Source: Hyphomicrobiales bacterium
Lineage (GTDB): Bacteria > Pseudomonadota > Alphaproteobacteria > Rhizobiales > Rhizobiaceae
Assembly: GCA_900472485.1 (NCBI GenBank)
Contig: UCII01000001.1
Span: 555,986 to 619,985 of the forward strand
Reading direction: 5' to 3'
Length of the DNA stretch: 64,000 nt
Shown: piece by piece, positions 8,106-16,983 of the stretch
Layout: each line of letters opens with the position of its first letter
How positions within the stretch are numbered: the stretch's first letter is position 1
The notes under the pieces: generated by a model
Told to the model about the DNA's origin: nothing
What the model saw: only the letters and a program-made list of their open reading frames with translations
Database searches by the model: none
Program-made: the position numbers and the translations under genes

Positions 8106-9332
8106 TTACGCCGCAAGCAGCGACTTCAGCTTGACCGTGCTTGCCGCCAGAGCAGCCTGATCCGGATGCGCGCAGGCGGCGATCAGCATCTCGGCAAGGC
8201 GGATATCGCGCGCTATGGCATTGCCGCGTCCGATGCCGCTGGCGGCGAGCAGCCTTCCGTCGGCGTCGAGATGGAAGAGGATGAACGCTCCATCGCCAAG
8301 GTCGCGACGTATATGGGTGACCGCTTCATCCGCTACGCCGGCGATCTGCAAGGTCAGATCATACTGGTCGGACCAGAACCATGGCACGGCGGATATTTCC
8401 GCACCTTCTCCCAGCATGTTGGCGGCGGCGAGTTTTGCCTGCTCCTGCGCGTTGCGCCAGGATTCGAGGCGAACGCGCCGTCCGCCATACAGCGCCAGCG
8501 GAAAGGAGCAGCAATCGCCCGCCGCATAGATATCGGCAATCGAAGTCTCCAGTCGTTCGTTGACGGCGATGCCGTTGTCGATCGCAAGGCCTGCTTCTGC
8601 GGCGAGCGCGACATTCGGCAGGGCACCGATGCCGACGAGCAACAGATCGGCTCTGATGACTTCGCCACCCGCCAGGCGAACGATTGCCTTGTCGGCGTCT
8701 TCCTGCACGGCTTCAATGGCCCGTCCGCAGCGTATATCCACTCCTTCCAGACGGTGCCGTTCAGTGATTGCTTCGGCGATTGCCTCCGGAACACCCCGCT
8801 TCAAGACCCGGGGCAGACCTTCGATCACGGTGATATCAGCGCCCTGCATGCGTGCGGTTGCCGCAAGTTCAAGACCGATAAAGCCGCCGCCAATGATGGC
8901 GATGTGTCGCCCAGGGTGGAAGACGGCATGCAAGGCCACCGCGTCCGCATGGGTTCGCAGCATGCGGATCCGGTGGGAGGCGCCATCGGTGCCGGGAAAG
9001 CCGCGCGCTGAGGCTCCCGTTGCAAGCAGCAGTTTGTCGTAGCTTAGCGTTTCTCCATCCGCGAACCTGACGGACTTTGTGGAGGGGGCGATCGCCGTCA
9101 CTGTGGTATCCAGCCGAAGGTCGATCGATCGTTCCTGGTAACGCTCCAATGCGGCGACGAACTTTGGCTCAGGCGCCTCGTCCGATCCGCCCTTCGAAAG
9201 CGGCGGGCGCTCGTATGGGGCCAGCGGCTCGGTGCCGATCAGGGTGATGTCACCCTCAAATCCCTTTTCGCGAAGTGCGAAGGCAGCGCGGGCGCCGCAT
9301 TCCCCGGCTCCGACAATGACGAAATGCGCCAC
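8106..9332 (-). CDS. mocF: FAD-dependent ferredoxin reductase, MocF-like
   Basis: 408 residues of the pyridine-nucleotide disulfide oxidoreductase/ferredoxin reductase family. It transfers electrons from NAD(P)H to the Rieske ferredoxin encoded just upstream. FAD motif FVIVGAGECGARAAF at the very start, ATG-type motif ALREKGFEGDITLIG, NAD motif IAIIGGGFIGLELAA near residue 150, and the second FAD motif TSIADIYAAGDCCSFP. The frame is open further upstream, but the GTG at 9332 has GAGGAGG seven bases ahead and starts exactly at the FAD fold. Name by family and synteny with mocDEF. Confidence 0.88.
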   Translation of the reverse strand: MAHFVIVGAGECGARAAFALREKGFEGDITLIGTEPLAPYERPPLSKGGSDEAPEPKFVAALERYQERSIDLRLDTTVTAIAPSTKSVRFADGETLSYDKLLLATGASARGFPGTDGASHRIRMLRTHADAVALHAVFHPGRHIAIIGGGFIGLELAATARMQGADITVIEGLPRVLKRGVPEAIAEAITERHRLEGVDIRCGRAIEAVQEDADKAIVRLAGGEVIRADLLLVGIGALPNVALAAEAGLAIDNGIAVNERLETSIADIYAAGDCCSFPLALYGGRRVRLESWRNAQEQAKLAAANMLGEGAEISAVPWFWSDQYDLTLQIAGVADEAVTHIRRDLGDGAFILFHLDADGRLLAASGIGRGNAIARDIRLAEMLIAACAHPDQAALAASTVKLKSLLAA

Positions 9333-9342
9333 GATAGCCTCC

Positions 9343-9654
9343 TCAGAGCCCGATGAAGACGGTGCCGTTCTCGACCTTGACCGGATAGGTCTGCAGATTG
9401 ACGCAGACCGGAGCGCCCTTGGCTTCGCCGGTGCGATAGTCGAAGCGGCCATTGTGCTTGGGACATTCGATGATGTTGTCCATGACAAGGCCATCGGCGA
9501 GATGAATCTTTTCATGTGTGCACAGGCCGTCGGTGGCGAAGTAATCGTCTTCCGGGCTGCGGTAGACGGCGAAGGTCCGCCCGTCATGATCGAAACGGAT
9601 GACGTCCTCTTCGTCGATTGCGTCAGCGGCGCAGACTTCGATCCAGTTGCTCAT
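9343..9654 (-). CDS. mocE: Rieske [2Fe-2S] ferredoxin, MocE-like
   Basis: 103 residues. The two Rieske ligand pairs are visible: CTH near residue 44 and CPKH near residue 63, separated as in bacterial Rieske ferredoxins of oxygenase systems. It should carry electrons from the MocF-like reductase to the MocD-like oxygenase. ATG 9654 has GGGAGGAAATC directly upstream; the open frame starts earlier but without support. It lies 26 bases after mocD and 10 bases before the reductase. Confidence 0.9.
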   Translation of the reverse strand: MSNWIEVCAADAIDEEDVIRFDHDGRTFAVYRSPEDDYFATDGLCTHEKIHLADGLVMDNIIECPKHNGRFDYRTGEAKGAPVCVNLQTYPVKVENGTVFIGL

Positions 9655-9680
9655 GATTTCCTCCCTTTGCAATTTCGATG

Positions 9681-10769
9681 TTATTGTGCGGCCGCGGCCG
9701 GCAGTTCGCCATGGAGCTCCTCGCGATAGGGCCGCGCTGTCGACGGCAGCTCGCGCTTCAGGAAATAATCCTCGTTGCGCAATTGCCGCAGGAAAGCGGG
9801 GATCATCTCGCGATAACCGGACCAGATGGACGGATTGGCAGCCGGCAGATCGTGCTTGATCATCGCATGCAGCTTCGGCAGCGCATGATAGGGCACCATC
9901 GGGAACATGTGATGTTCGACATGGTAGTTCATGTTCCAGTAGATGAAGCGGCTGATCGGGTTCATCATGACGGTGCGGCTGTTCAGGCGATGATCGATGA
10001 CGTTATCTGCAAGGCCGCCATGCTGCAGCAGGCCGGTCAGAACGTGATGCCAGGCGCCATAAAGCCGGGGAAGGCCGATCAGCATCAGGGGCAGGATCGA
10101 GCCCATGGCGATCGCCGTCGCAATCGTCACGACATAGATAGCAAGCCAGATACGGGCGATGCGAATGGCCTTCGGCTGCTCCATTTCGGGGATGAAGGTC
10201 TTTTCTGCTGAACTGACGACGCCGGCGGCGTTGCGCAGCATATCGATGATCGCGTACCAGGCATCGAGAATGCCGAAGAAATTCAAGACGAGACGCAAGA
10301 GATCCGGCGGCCGCATGACGGCAATCTCAGGGTCGCGGCCGACGATGACGGTATCGGTATGGTGGCGCGCATGGCTCCAGCGCCAGGTCACCGGATTGCG
10401 CATGATCATGAAGCAGGCGATCTGATAGACCGCATCGTTCATCCAGCGCGTCTTGAACGCTGTGCCATGGCCGCATTCATGCCAGCGGCTGTCGGAGGCG
10501 GAGCCATAGAGCACGCCATAGGCCAGGAAGAACGGAACGCAGATCCACGATCCCCAGAAGTAGATGCCGAGCGCGGCGAAGATCACCATGCTGCCGAGCC
10601 AGATGATCGTATCGCGGATCGCCGGCGCGTCTGAACGCTGCATCAACGCTTTCATATCCTTGCGCGGCACATCCGTGTGATACCATTCGGCGGCGGCCAG
10701 CCCCGTTTCGACCGCCAGCCTGCCGCTTGCGCCGAGCAGATCATAATCACGCTTGATTATCGTCGTCAT
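9681..10769 (-). CDS. mocD: Membrane di-iron oxygenase of the fatty acid desaturase family, MocD-like
   Basis: 362 residues. Three His boxes that bind the di-iron centre are present: HECGHG near residue 97, HARHH near residue 134, and NYHVEHH near residue 296. Hydrophobic pairs around residues 55-90 and 205-235 place it in the inner membrane. In Rhizobium leguminosarum mocDEF are needed to use the rhizopine 3-O-methyl-scyllo-inosamine, most likely by O-demethylation. The same gene set and order occur here, so a methyl ether or methylamine is a likelier substrate than a fatty acid. It is the first gene of the operon (GGGAGGCAGGG before ATG), divergent from a LacI gene. Confidence 0.87.
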   Translation of the reverse strand: MTTIIKRDYDLLGASGRLAVETGLAAAEWYHTDVPRKDMKALMQRSDAPAIRDTIIWLGSMVIFAALGIYFWGSWICVPFFLAYGVLYGSASDSRWHECGHGTAFKTRWMNDAVYQIACFMIMRNPVTWRWSHARHHTDTVIVGRDPEIAVMRPPDLLRLVLNFFGILDAWYAIIDMLRNAAGVVSSAEKTFIPEMEQPKAIRIARIWLAIYVVTIATAIAMGSILPLMLIGLPRLYGAWHHVLTGLLQHGGLADNVIDHRLNSRTVMMNPISRFIYWNMNYHVEHHMFPMVPYHALPKLHAMIKHDLPAANPSIWSGYREMIPAFLRQLRNEDYFLKRELPSTARPYREELHGELPAAAAQ

Positions 10770-10861
10770 CCCTGCCTCCCACGATGCGCAACGGCGCCTC
10801 GCTCTTGATGCCGGAAACGATAGATCGACTTTTCGCTTGCCTCAATGCAGGAATGATGGAA

Positions 10862-10900
10862 TCTATCAAAACCTATCATCGCAACAATGCGATAATGATA
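10862..10900. promoter_or_regulatory. Candidate LacI operators in the mocD/lacI divergent region
   Basis: CTATCAAAAC at 10863 is followed by an interrupted inverted repeat, TATCAtCGCA (10874-10883) against TGCGATAATGATA (10888-10900). The CTATCA half-site recurs in front of the paralogous LacI gene near 14227. These are the only palindromic elements between the two divergent genes. Confidence 0.6.
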
Positions 10901-10919
10901 AATTCCATCAGGAGCGATC

Positions 10920-11948
10920 ATGCGTCGTCCCACCATATCGGATCTCGCCAAGGCGTCCGGCGTTAGCGTCGCCACCATTGATCGTGTGCTGAACGGACGC
11001 CTTCCGGTTCGTGAACAGACGGCACGGCGCGTCTATGAGGCGGCGCAGGACATCGGCTATCATGCCGTCGGTCTCTTGCGTCAGCGCGTCTTCGAAGACT
11101 TGCCACGCTATCGGCTCGCATTCCTGTTGCAGAAGCCCGCGCAATCATTCTATCAAGCCTTTGCCAAGGAGATCGAAGCGGCTGCGGCGGCAACGACGGC
11201 AGCGAAGCTGCAGGTTCAAATCGACTATCCGGCTGTCTCGACACCGAGTGTGATCGCGGAGAAAATGCGAGCGTTGGCAGCGCGTAATCAGGCCGTGGCT
11301 GTGGTCGCCCCCGATTATCCAGCTGTCGAGGCGATCGTCGACGAACTCAAGGAAAAGGGGATTCCGGTCTTTTCCGTACTTTCCGACTTTGCCGCGGGTG
11401 TTCGAGAAGGATATCTCGGCCTCGACAACAGAAAGGTCGGGCGATCCGCCGCCTGGACGATCGCGCGTACGGCTCGCAAGCCGGGCAAGGTGGCATGTTT
11501 CGTCGGCAGTCATCGTTTTCACGGCCACGAGCTGCGGGAGATGGGTTTTCGCTCCTATTTCCGCGAGAATGCGCCGGAATTCGAGGTGCTGGAAACGCTC
11601 ATCAATTTCGACGCCGTCGACGTCACGCATGAGGCGACGCTCGATCTTCTGCAGAAACATCCAGACCTTATCGGTCTCTATGTAGCCGGCGGCGGAATGG
11701 AGGGGGCGATCGCCGCACTCCGGGAGGAAAACCGCGCAGGCGACGTGACCCTCATCGTTAACGAGCTTGTTCCCGAGAGTAAGGGTGCACTGATGGATGG
11801 AACCGTTGCAATGGCGATTTGCACTCCGCTGCCTCTTCTGTGCCGAGAGCTCATCACGCAAATGGTGAGTTCAGTCGAAGGAAGCGCGCAAACGACCGCG
11901 CGCCAGACCTTTTTCCCGTTCGAGATCTATATCTCCGAGAATATCTGA
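10920..11948 (+). CDS. LacI-family regulator of the demethylation operon
   Basis: 342 residues. The HTH is at the N-terminus (TISDLAKASGVSVATIDRVLNGR, residues 4-26), with a type 1 periplasmic-binding-like sensor domain after it (PDYPAVEAIVDELKEKGIPVF; GLYVAGGGMEGAIAAL). Proteins with the VATIDRVLNGR variant commonly sense cyclitols or sugars. AGGAG precedes the ATG. It is transcribed away from mocD, with operator-like repeats between them, so it probably represses that operon. It is clearly paralogous to the regulator at 13070-14098 (shared AAW.IA...PGKVA.F.GS and YVAGGGMEGAIAALRE). Confidence 0.92.
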   Translation: MRRPTISDLAKASGVSVATIDRVLNGRLPVREQTARRVYEAAQDIGYHAVGLLRQRVFEDLPRYRLAFLLQKPAQSFYQAFAKEIEAAAAATTAAKLQVQIDYPAVSTPSVIAEKMRALAARNQAVAVVAPDYPAVEAIVDELKEKGIPVFSVLSDFAAGVREGYLGLDNRKVGRSAAWTIARTARKPGKVACFVGSHRFHGHELREMGFRSYFRENAPEFEVLETLINFDAVDVTHEATLDLLQKHPDLIGLYVAGGGMEGAIAALREENRAGDVTLIVNELVPESKGALMDGTVAMAICTPLPLLCRELITQMVSSVEGSAQTTARQTFFPFEIYISENI

Positions 11949-12048
11949 ACGAGGGAAGCCAGGTGATGGTAGGGGCTGTGGTCGCAGCGCCGCTGCCAAC
12001 GCAGAAGGGCTGAAACAAGGAGCTCGATCTTATCGACACCAGATCGGA

Positions 12049-12073
12049 CCGAGCCGGCCACAGCTAAGCTCGG
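12049..12073. terminator. Hairpin between convergent genes, possible bidirectional terminator
   Basis: CCGAGC at 12049-12054 pairs with GCTCGG at 12068-12073, between the converging lacI (ends 11948) and isomerase-like gene (ends 12103). No T-run is present, so confidence is low. Confidence 0.3.
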
Positions 12074-12102
12074 CAGGCTCCCTTGCATCGCCGGCTTGGC
12101 GA

Positions 12103-12912
12103 TCACCCGGCCTTTAGGGACGATTCGATGAAATCAAACGAAGCTTGGATCGCTTCTCGTGGGTTGGTGAGGTCGTGCACCAGAGGAGAGAAGCATTCGT
12201 AGGAAATCGGTCCGACATATCCGGCAGCCCGCAGAGCCTTGATCTGACCTACATTGTCCAGTCGGTCCAATCCGTCGACGAGAACCCGGTGATCGTCTTC
12301 CATCTGGTTCAGCTGCAACGTCGGATCAACGACAGCCGATATGTGGACGATACCCGTGCGACCGGCGAAAATTGGCCCGCCATCCGCCAAGGCGTGATGG
12401 AACGTGTCATGGACGAGTTTATAACGGTGCGCCGCGCCGAGCGCGTTGATCGCGTCCACGAGCTCTGCCTTGTAACGCAGCGAGGAACGCTGAAACCCTA
12501 GCGGTTCGACCAGTGCGACCAGCTCCGCCTCTTCAAGAAGAGGCAAAATGGCGGCAAGGGACGTTTCGAGATTGGCTTTGCGCTCCTGCGCCTCGGTGCC
12601 GATCCCCTCGTTTCGCGGGATCAGGCTGATGGTTTCAGCACCAGCCTCCTTAGCGATTGCAATCAGGTCCCGAACCTTCCGCTCGATATCATCCGACCAG
12701 AAATTGAACGGATAGACTTGAGACAAGCCGACGAGCCGCAAACCTCGCTCCCGAACCATTTCACCTGCCTCTGCCGGCGAAAGGCCGTCAAATAGCTGGC
12801 GCTTGAGGTCGTTGCGAACTTCCACGCCCTGGCAGCCGAGAGCAACCGACAGATCAAGGAAATCGGCGTAGCTAAGATTTGGCGCCGTAATCTGATTGAG
12901 TGCCCAGAACAT
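12103..12912 (-). CDS. Xylose-isomerase-like TIM-barrel protein (inosose isomerase/IolI type)
   Basis: 269 residues of the AP-endonuclease-2 TIM-barrel family. Metal-ligand segments can be read: GVEVRND near the start, LVEPLGFQ around residue 145, KLVHDTFHH around 180, and YECFSP near the end. Members isomerise or epimerise sugars and cyclitols such as inosose. ATG 12912 has GGGAGGAAAC immediately upstream; an in-frame start four codons earlier lacks support. It is flanked by two paralogous LacI regulators and lies next to a moc-like operon, which suggests a role in a cyclitol or related pathway. The exact substrate is unknown. Confidence 0.82.
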   Translation of the reverse strand: MFWALNQITAPNLSYADFLDLSVALGCQGVEVRNDLKRQLFDGLSPAEAGEMVRERGLRLVGLSQVYPFNFWSDDIERKVRDLIAIAKEAGAETISLIPRNEGIGTEAQERKANLETSLAAILPLLEEAELVALVEPLGFQRSSLRYKAELVDAINALGAAHRYKLVHDTFHHALADGGPIFAGRTGIVHISAVVDPTLQLNQMEDDHRVLVDGLDRLDNVGQIKALRAAGYVGPISYECFSPLVHDLTNPREAIQASFDFIESSLKAG

Positions 12913-13069
12913 GTTTCCTCCCAAAATCCCGATATTGCTGCTCCGACGGAGCGTGTCACGTACCTCCAGGCAATGCCAAAAGGTTCCCTCACGCGCAATC
13001 GGGTGGAATTTAGATTAGCGCATTGGTGAGGTTTCTCACGTCTTCTGCCTGAGGTGTTTCACCTCATTC

Positions 13070-14098
13070 TCAGATGGAAGGCGGTAGAAAAAGTTGCGGC
13101 TCGAGAAAATGCGAATCGGGTGTTTGAATATGATCCTGAAGAACCCCCCGCGCCATCAGATCGACAGTATCCCGGCAAAGCTGCGCCAAAGGCGTGCCGA
13201 TGACCATTGTCGCATAGCCGTCGGAAAGGGCCGCACGGCTGTCCGAGGTAAGCTCGTTGACGATGAGGGCGACCTCTCCGGGCGCGCGCGTTTCTCGCAG
13301 CGCCGCTATTGCGCCTTCCATCCCGCCGCCGGCGACGTAAATGCCTCTCAGATCCGCATGACGCTCAAGCAAGGCGACCGCGGTTTCATGGGTGAGTTTT
13401 CTTGTCTCAAGATTGATGACCGGTTCCAAGATATCGAGATCCGCGCGCAACTGACCCAGGTAGGAACGAAATCCGGCTTCCTTCAATTCGTGTCCCTGCC
13501 AGCGATTACTGCCAAGAAAAATCGCCACTTTTCCGGGCTGGCGGCTTGCGATGGCAATCATCCATGCCGCCAGGCGTCCGACCTTGTGATTGTCGAGACC
13601 GATATAAGTTTGACGCGCGCCGTGGCCGAAATCATTCAGCAAGGCGAAGACAGGAGTTCCGTTCTGCCGCAAGCTCTGGGCGGCTTCATTGACAATGCCA
13701 TGGTTGACCGCAGTGCAAGCTATCGCATCGCTATGCGCGGCAAGTTCCTGCATGATCGCTGCGAAGTCTGCCGGCGACTGAGACGGAGAATATCGAATGG
13801 TCACTTCGCCGCGAAAATCCTGACGGTCTGCCACCGCCCGGCTCAGTTCTTCGCTGAAAGACTGATAAAACTCCTGCCTTTCCTTTATGAGCAGAAAGCC
13901 AAATCTCACTCTTGCAAGCGGTGCGGTCAGCTGCCGATCAATCAAACCACTCGCATAATAGGCCAGTTTATGCGCTGCTTCTGCGACCTTGCGGACCGTT
14001 TCCTCGCGAACGAAGCCCCTCTTGTGAATGACACGATCTACAGTCGCCTTGCTTACCTTCGCCTCTTTGGCGATATCCTCAATTCTTGTCCGCTTCAT
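13070..14098 (-). CDS. LacI-family regulator, paralogue of the one at 10920
   Basis: 342 residues, the same length as its paralogue. HTH at residues 4-27 (RIEDIAKEAKVSKATVDRVIHKRG), sensor domain with GRLAAWMIAIASRQPGKVAIFLGS and GIYVAGGGMEGAIAALRET. AGGAATTAT precedes the ATG. It is read in the same direction as the TIM-barrel gene, which starts 157 bases further on. Palindromic CTATCA sites lie upstream at 14227-14263. The two LacI copies bracketing one enzyme gene look like a duplication that kept related operators. Confidence 0.9.
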   Translation of the reverse strand: MKRTRIEDIAKEAKVSKATVDRVIHKRGFVREETVRKVAEAAHKLAYYASGLIDRQLTAPLARVRFGFLLIKERQEFYQSFSEELSRAVADRQDFRGEVTIRYSPSQSPADFAAIMQELAAHSDAIACTAVNHGIVNEAAQSLRQNGTPVFALLNDFGHGARQTYIGLDNHKVGRLAAWMIAIASRQPGKVAIFLGSNRWQGHELKEAGFRSYLGQLRADLDILEPVINLETRKLTHETAVALLERHADLRGIYVAGGGMEGAIAALRETRAPGEVALIVNELTSDSRAALSDGYATMVIGTPLAQLCRDTVDLMARGVLQDHIQTPDSHFLEPQLFLPPSI

Positions 14099-14559
14099 AT
14101 AATTCCTGATCAGGTCCTGGGGATTGCTGACCTTGCCTTATTCGCCAGATCCAACAGGCTTCGTCATTGATCGGCAATCTAAGTCAAAGTGAAAGGTGCT
14201 CCAAGAGGGGTCAATTGCGCCTCGACCTATCAAAATGTTGATAGTCTACTTCAGTCGCTATCATCTGGCATGGCTGCAACGGTCGCCGTCCGATCGATTA
14301 GGGAGAAGGGACATTCCCATGTTTCGATATATCCTTCCTGGCCCCTAGGTCCGGCAGGCATCGATATCCAAAAAACGCATCATGGCAGATTGCGCAGAAA
14401 CTTGAATGCGCTGCGAGAAAACTAACCGCTCGGCGCAAACATCGCTTCTTGATCGATGCTGATATTAGCGATTTCTTCGCCCGCTACCTCAATGCAACGC
14501 CGAACTCGCATCCCAGGAAGACCAAAATCAGTTTGTTCCTCAAACCATCATCTGAGAGC
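14099..14559. other. Intergenic region between lacI2 and the MFS gene
   Basis: About 460 bases with no supportable gene. It carries a 10-bp palindrome CCTGATCAGG (14105-14114) just in front of lacI2 and the CTATCA sites listed separately. The remainder shows nothing recognisable. Confidence 0.5.
14227..14263. promoter_or_regulatory. LacI-type operator cluster upstream of the second lacI
   Basis: CTATCAAAATGTTGATAG (14227-14244) is a CTATCA-N6-TGATAG inverted repeat, and a third half-site CTATCA follows at 14258-14263. The same half-site occurs upstream of the paralogous lacI/mocD pair. Confidence 0.62.
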
Positions 14560-15951
14560 TCAATGATCGCGATCGCGTTTGGCAAGTACGAGCTCGCCGC
14601 CAACCGGATCGAATGATACTTTTGAAATCTCGAACCGTTCGATCTTGCCAACCAGCACCCAGTAACTCACCACCGCACCTATGACGTGCAATCCGACATA
14701 GAGGAGGGCGCCGTGGAAGGAGCCGGTCCCTTCGATAATATAGCCGATTGCGACCGGAGTGATGACCCCGCCGATACTGCCGGCAGCATTGAACAAGCCG
14801 CCGGTCAGGCCGATTGCCTCCTTGGGCGCCGTATCGGCAACGACCGTCCATCCGAGCGCCCCGAAGCCCTTGCCGAAAAAGGCCGCGCACATGATCGCCA
14901 CGACAATGGCATTCACATCCGTATAGTTGCACAGGATGATGGTGGCGCTGAGGCCGAGCCCGATGGTGATCGGGATTTTCCTGGCAAGACTGAGGGAACC
15001 GGACTTGCGCAGCAGCCAGTCGGAGAAGAAGCCCGTGGAAACGCCGCCGATGCATCCGAAGATTGCCGGCAGGGATGCCACGAAGCCGGCCTGAAGCATC
15101 GAGAAATGTCTTTCCTGAACCAGGTAGCTCGGAAACCAGGAAATGAAGAAGGTCGAAAGCGTCGCGATGCAATATTGGGCAAGGAAAATCCCGAGCAACA
15201 TGCGATTTGTCAGAATTTGTCGAGCGATCTGTCGAGTGGGAGTTTGCGCCTCGCTCGCTTTGGGCTTTTCTCCTCCAACATCGGTCAGCGCCCCGCCGGC
15301 TTTAATATAGGCGATCTCCGCTTTTGTGACCCGCGGATGGCGGCTCGGCGCGAAATAGGCTCTCCACCAGACGAGCGCCAAAACCAATCCGATCACTCCC
15401 ATGACCGAGAAGATGTGTTCCCAGCCAAGATAATGGAACAGCGCCCCCATCAGGGGCGTGAAGACTGCAAGAGAAAGATATTGAGCCGAGTTGAAGATTG
15501 CGCCGGCGACGCCACGTTCGTCCGATGGAAACCATGCGGCGATGATGCGAGCGGAGGCCGGTGTCACCGGTCCCTCCAGGAGTCCCAGCACGAATCTTAG
15601 AACGTAGAGTGCGACTACAGGATAGGCAAAATATCCGACGCCGCTGACAAGGGTGATCGCGATTGACCATCCGGCCAGGGAAACCAACATGGCAGCCTTG
15701 GCGCCTGTCCGGTCGACGATATAGCCCGATGGTACCTGTGCAATAAAGTAGCTCCACGAGAATGCGGAAAAGAGCCATCCCATATTCACGGCATTGATGC
15801 CGAGATCTTTTGCAATGCCGGGGCCTGCGACAGAAAGGGTTGCTCTATCCCCGGTGCTGACCGCCAAGATCACTGTAATGAGCGCCAGCACGATGAACCG
15901 TTGGTAGCCGGCGCGGGGCGTGCCAGGTGGAGCGGAAGCATGTGTCTTCAT
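14560..15951 (-). CDS. MFS transporter, anion:cation symporter family (hexuronate/glucarate type)
   Basis: 463 residues with twelve predicted membrane segments. The start resembles GudP/ExuT carriers: a cytoplasmic tail, then DRATLSVAGPGIAKDLGI, YIVDRTGAKAAML between helices 2 and 3, and FVLGLLEGPVTPASARIIAAWFPSDERG. The central loop is at residues 215-245. Such permeases take up sugar acids (glucarate, galactarate, hexuronates) with protons. It is divergent from a GntR/FCD regulator, with palindromic sites in between, so it is probably induced by its own substrate. Confidence 0.88.
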   Translation of the reverse strand: MKTHASAPPGTPRAGYQRFIVLALITVILAVSTGDRATLSVAGPGIAKDLGINAVNMGWLFSAFSWSYFIAQVPSGYIVDRTGAKAAMLVSLAGWSIAITLVSGVGYFAYPVVALYVLRFVLGLLEGPVTPASARIIAAWFPSDERGVAGAIFNSAQYLSLAVFTPLMGALFHYLGWEHIFSVMGVIGLVLALVWWRAYFAPSRHPRVTKAEIAYIKAGGALTDVGGEKPKASEAQTPTRQIARQILTNRMLLGIFLAQYCIATLSTFFISWFPSYLVQERHFSMLQAGFVASLPAIFGCIGGVSTGFFSDWLLRKSGSLSLARKIPITIGLGLSATIILCNYTDVNAIVVAIMCAAFFGKGFGALGWTVVADTAPKEAIGLTGGLFNAAGSIGGVITPVAIGYIIEGTGSFHGALLYVGLHVIGAVVSYWVLVGKIERFEISKVSFDPVGGELVLAKRDRDH

Positions 15952-16269
15952 TTAGGAACCTTTCGGAGCATCGGGGGCTCTCCGGGTAGTCGGGTGCTTC
16001 TTCTGCAGCTGAAGGGCAATCGGGGAAAGGGCGGCGCCTGAAGCTGGCTATGACTTGATATCAGCGTCCTAAAGAGCACCGCCTGTCGGCGGCCGGGACT
16101 GGCTGTTCAATTCCGCCAGGCGTGCCAGATCTCTTTGCATGGCAGCTCCTCCTCAAGGCTCCTCAACCTCTTTTGGCGATTTCGGCTGCCGAATTGCGAT
16201 GTCGACAGGAATCTGAAATCTGATATACCAGATGTCACTCTATCGAAGTCATGTCAACGAGATTCAAAA
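15952..16269. promoter_or_regulatory. Divergent control region of MFS and GntR genes
   Basis: Contains ATCTGATATACCAGAT (16218-16233), a near-perfect 16-bp palindrome, and a second related core TTGATATCAG (16055-16064) nearer the MFS start. Both resemble FCD-type GntR operators. No other gene is seen in these 318 bases. Confidence 0.65.
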
Positions 16270-16983
16270 ATGATCGAAGCAAAGCAGGGTGTGGGTCGCG
16301 TAGCGGCCTTTGAGCGAATTGATCCGGCTTTTCAGCTTACCGTGCGGGACCATGTCTATCGCGCGATTAGAAGTGCAATCCTGTCAGGCGCCTTTGCAAC
16401 CGGCGAAAGGCTTAACGAGCGACAGCTGGCAGAGCAGTTCGGCGTCAGCACGACGCCGATCAAGGAGGCACTGCGCCAGATCGAAATGGAAGGCTTGGTC
16501 GAAACCTTGCCGCGTCGCGGCATTGCGATCAGGTTCAGCATGCAATGGGCCGAAGAGATGATCCTTGCCCGCGCCGCGCTGGAATCGATGATTGCGCGTC
16601 TCGCCGCTAAACGCACAGACAAGCCGTCGGGAGCCGAGCTTCTTGCCACGGTGGATTTGATGAAAACGGCCACCAAGTCCGGGGATGCCGATCAGCTGAT
16701 CGCCCTTAACGAGACGTTTCACGACCACATCCATCGCAGTTCACGCTGTGGCTATCTCGCGAAGCTCATCGAACGTCAGCAATTTTACGACGCAAGCATT
16801 CGCCGCATCATTCATCTCGATCCGACGGAGCGGCAGAAGGCCCTTGATGAACATGCAAGCATTGCAGATGCGATCGTTGCCGGCGATGCGGACTTGGCCG
16901 AGCGCTTGATGCGCAATCACGTTGTCCGCTCGGGCGAGACCTATCTCAGCATCGTCTTTGGAAAGCAAAAGGCGCCGGAGTAG
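16270..16983 (+). CDS. GntR-family regulator, FCD subgroup
   Basis: 237 residues. Winged helix at residues 15-85 (LTVRDHVYRAIRSAILSGAF; LAEQFGVSTTPIKEALRQIEMEGLVETLPRRG) and an all-helical FCD effector domain afterwards, with metal-binding-type residues in NETFHDHIHRSS. The frame is open upstream to 16135 but ATG 16270 gives the canonical family length. Divergent from the sugar-acid MFS gene, which is its likely target. Confidence 0.88.
   Translation: MIEAKQGVGRVAAFERIDPAFQLTVRDHVYRAIRSAILSGAFATGERLNERQLAEQFGVSTTPIKEALRQIEMEGLVETLPRRGIAIRFSMQWAEEMILARAALESMIARLAAKRTDKPSGAELLATVDLMKTATKSGDADQLIALNETFHDHIHRSSRCGYLAKLIERQQFYDASIRRIIHLDPTERQKALDEHASIADAIVAGDADLAERLMRNHVVRSGETYLSIVFGKQKAPE

Noticed and set aside
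9681..10769. Calling the MocD-like protein a lipid fatty acid desaturase
   Set aside because: The His boxes fit the superfamily, but linkage with a Rieske ferredoxin, a reductase and one-carbon enzymes argues for a demethylating oxygenase.
14686..15600. Plus-strand frame inside the MFS gene
   Set aside because: Antisense shadow without family features.
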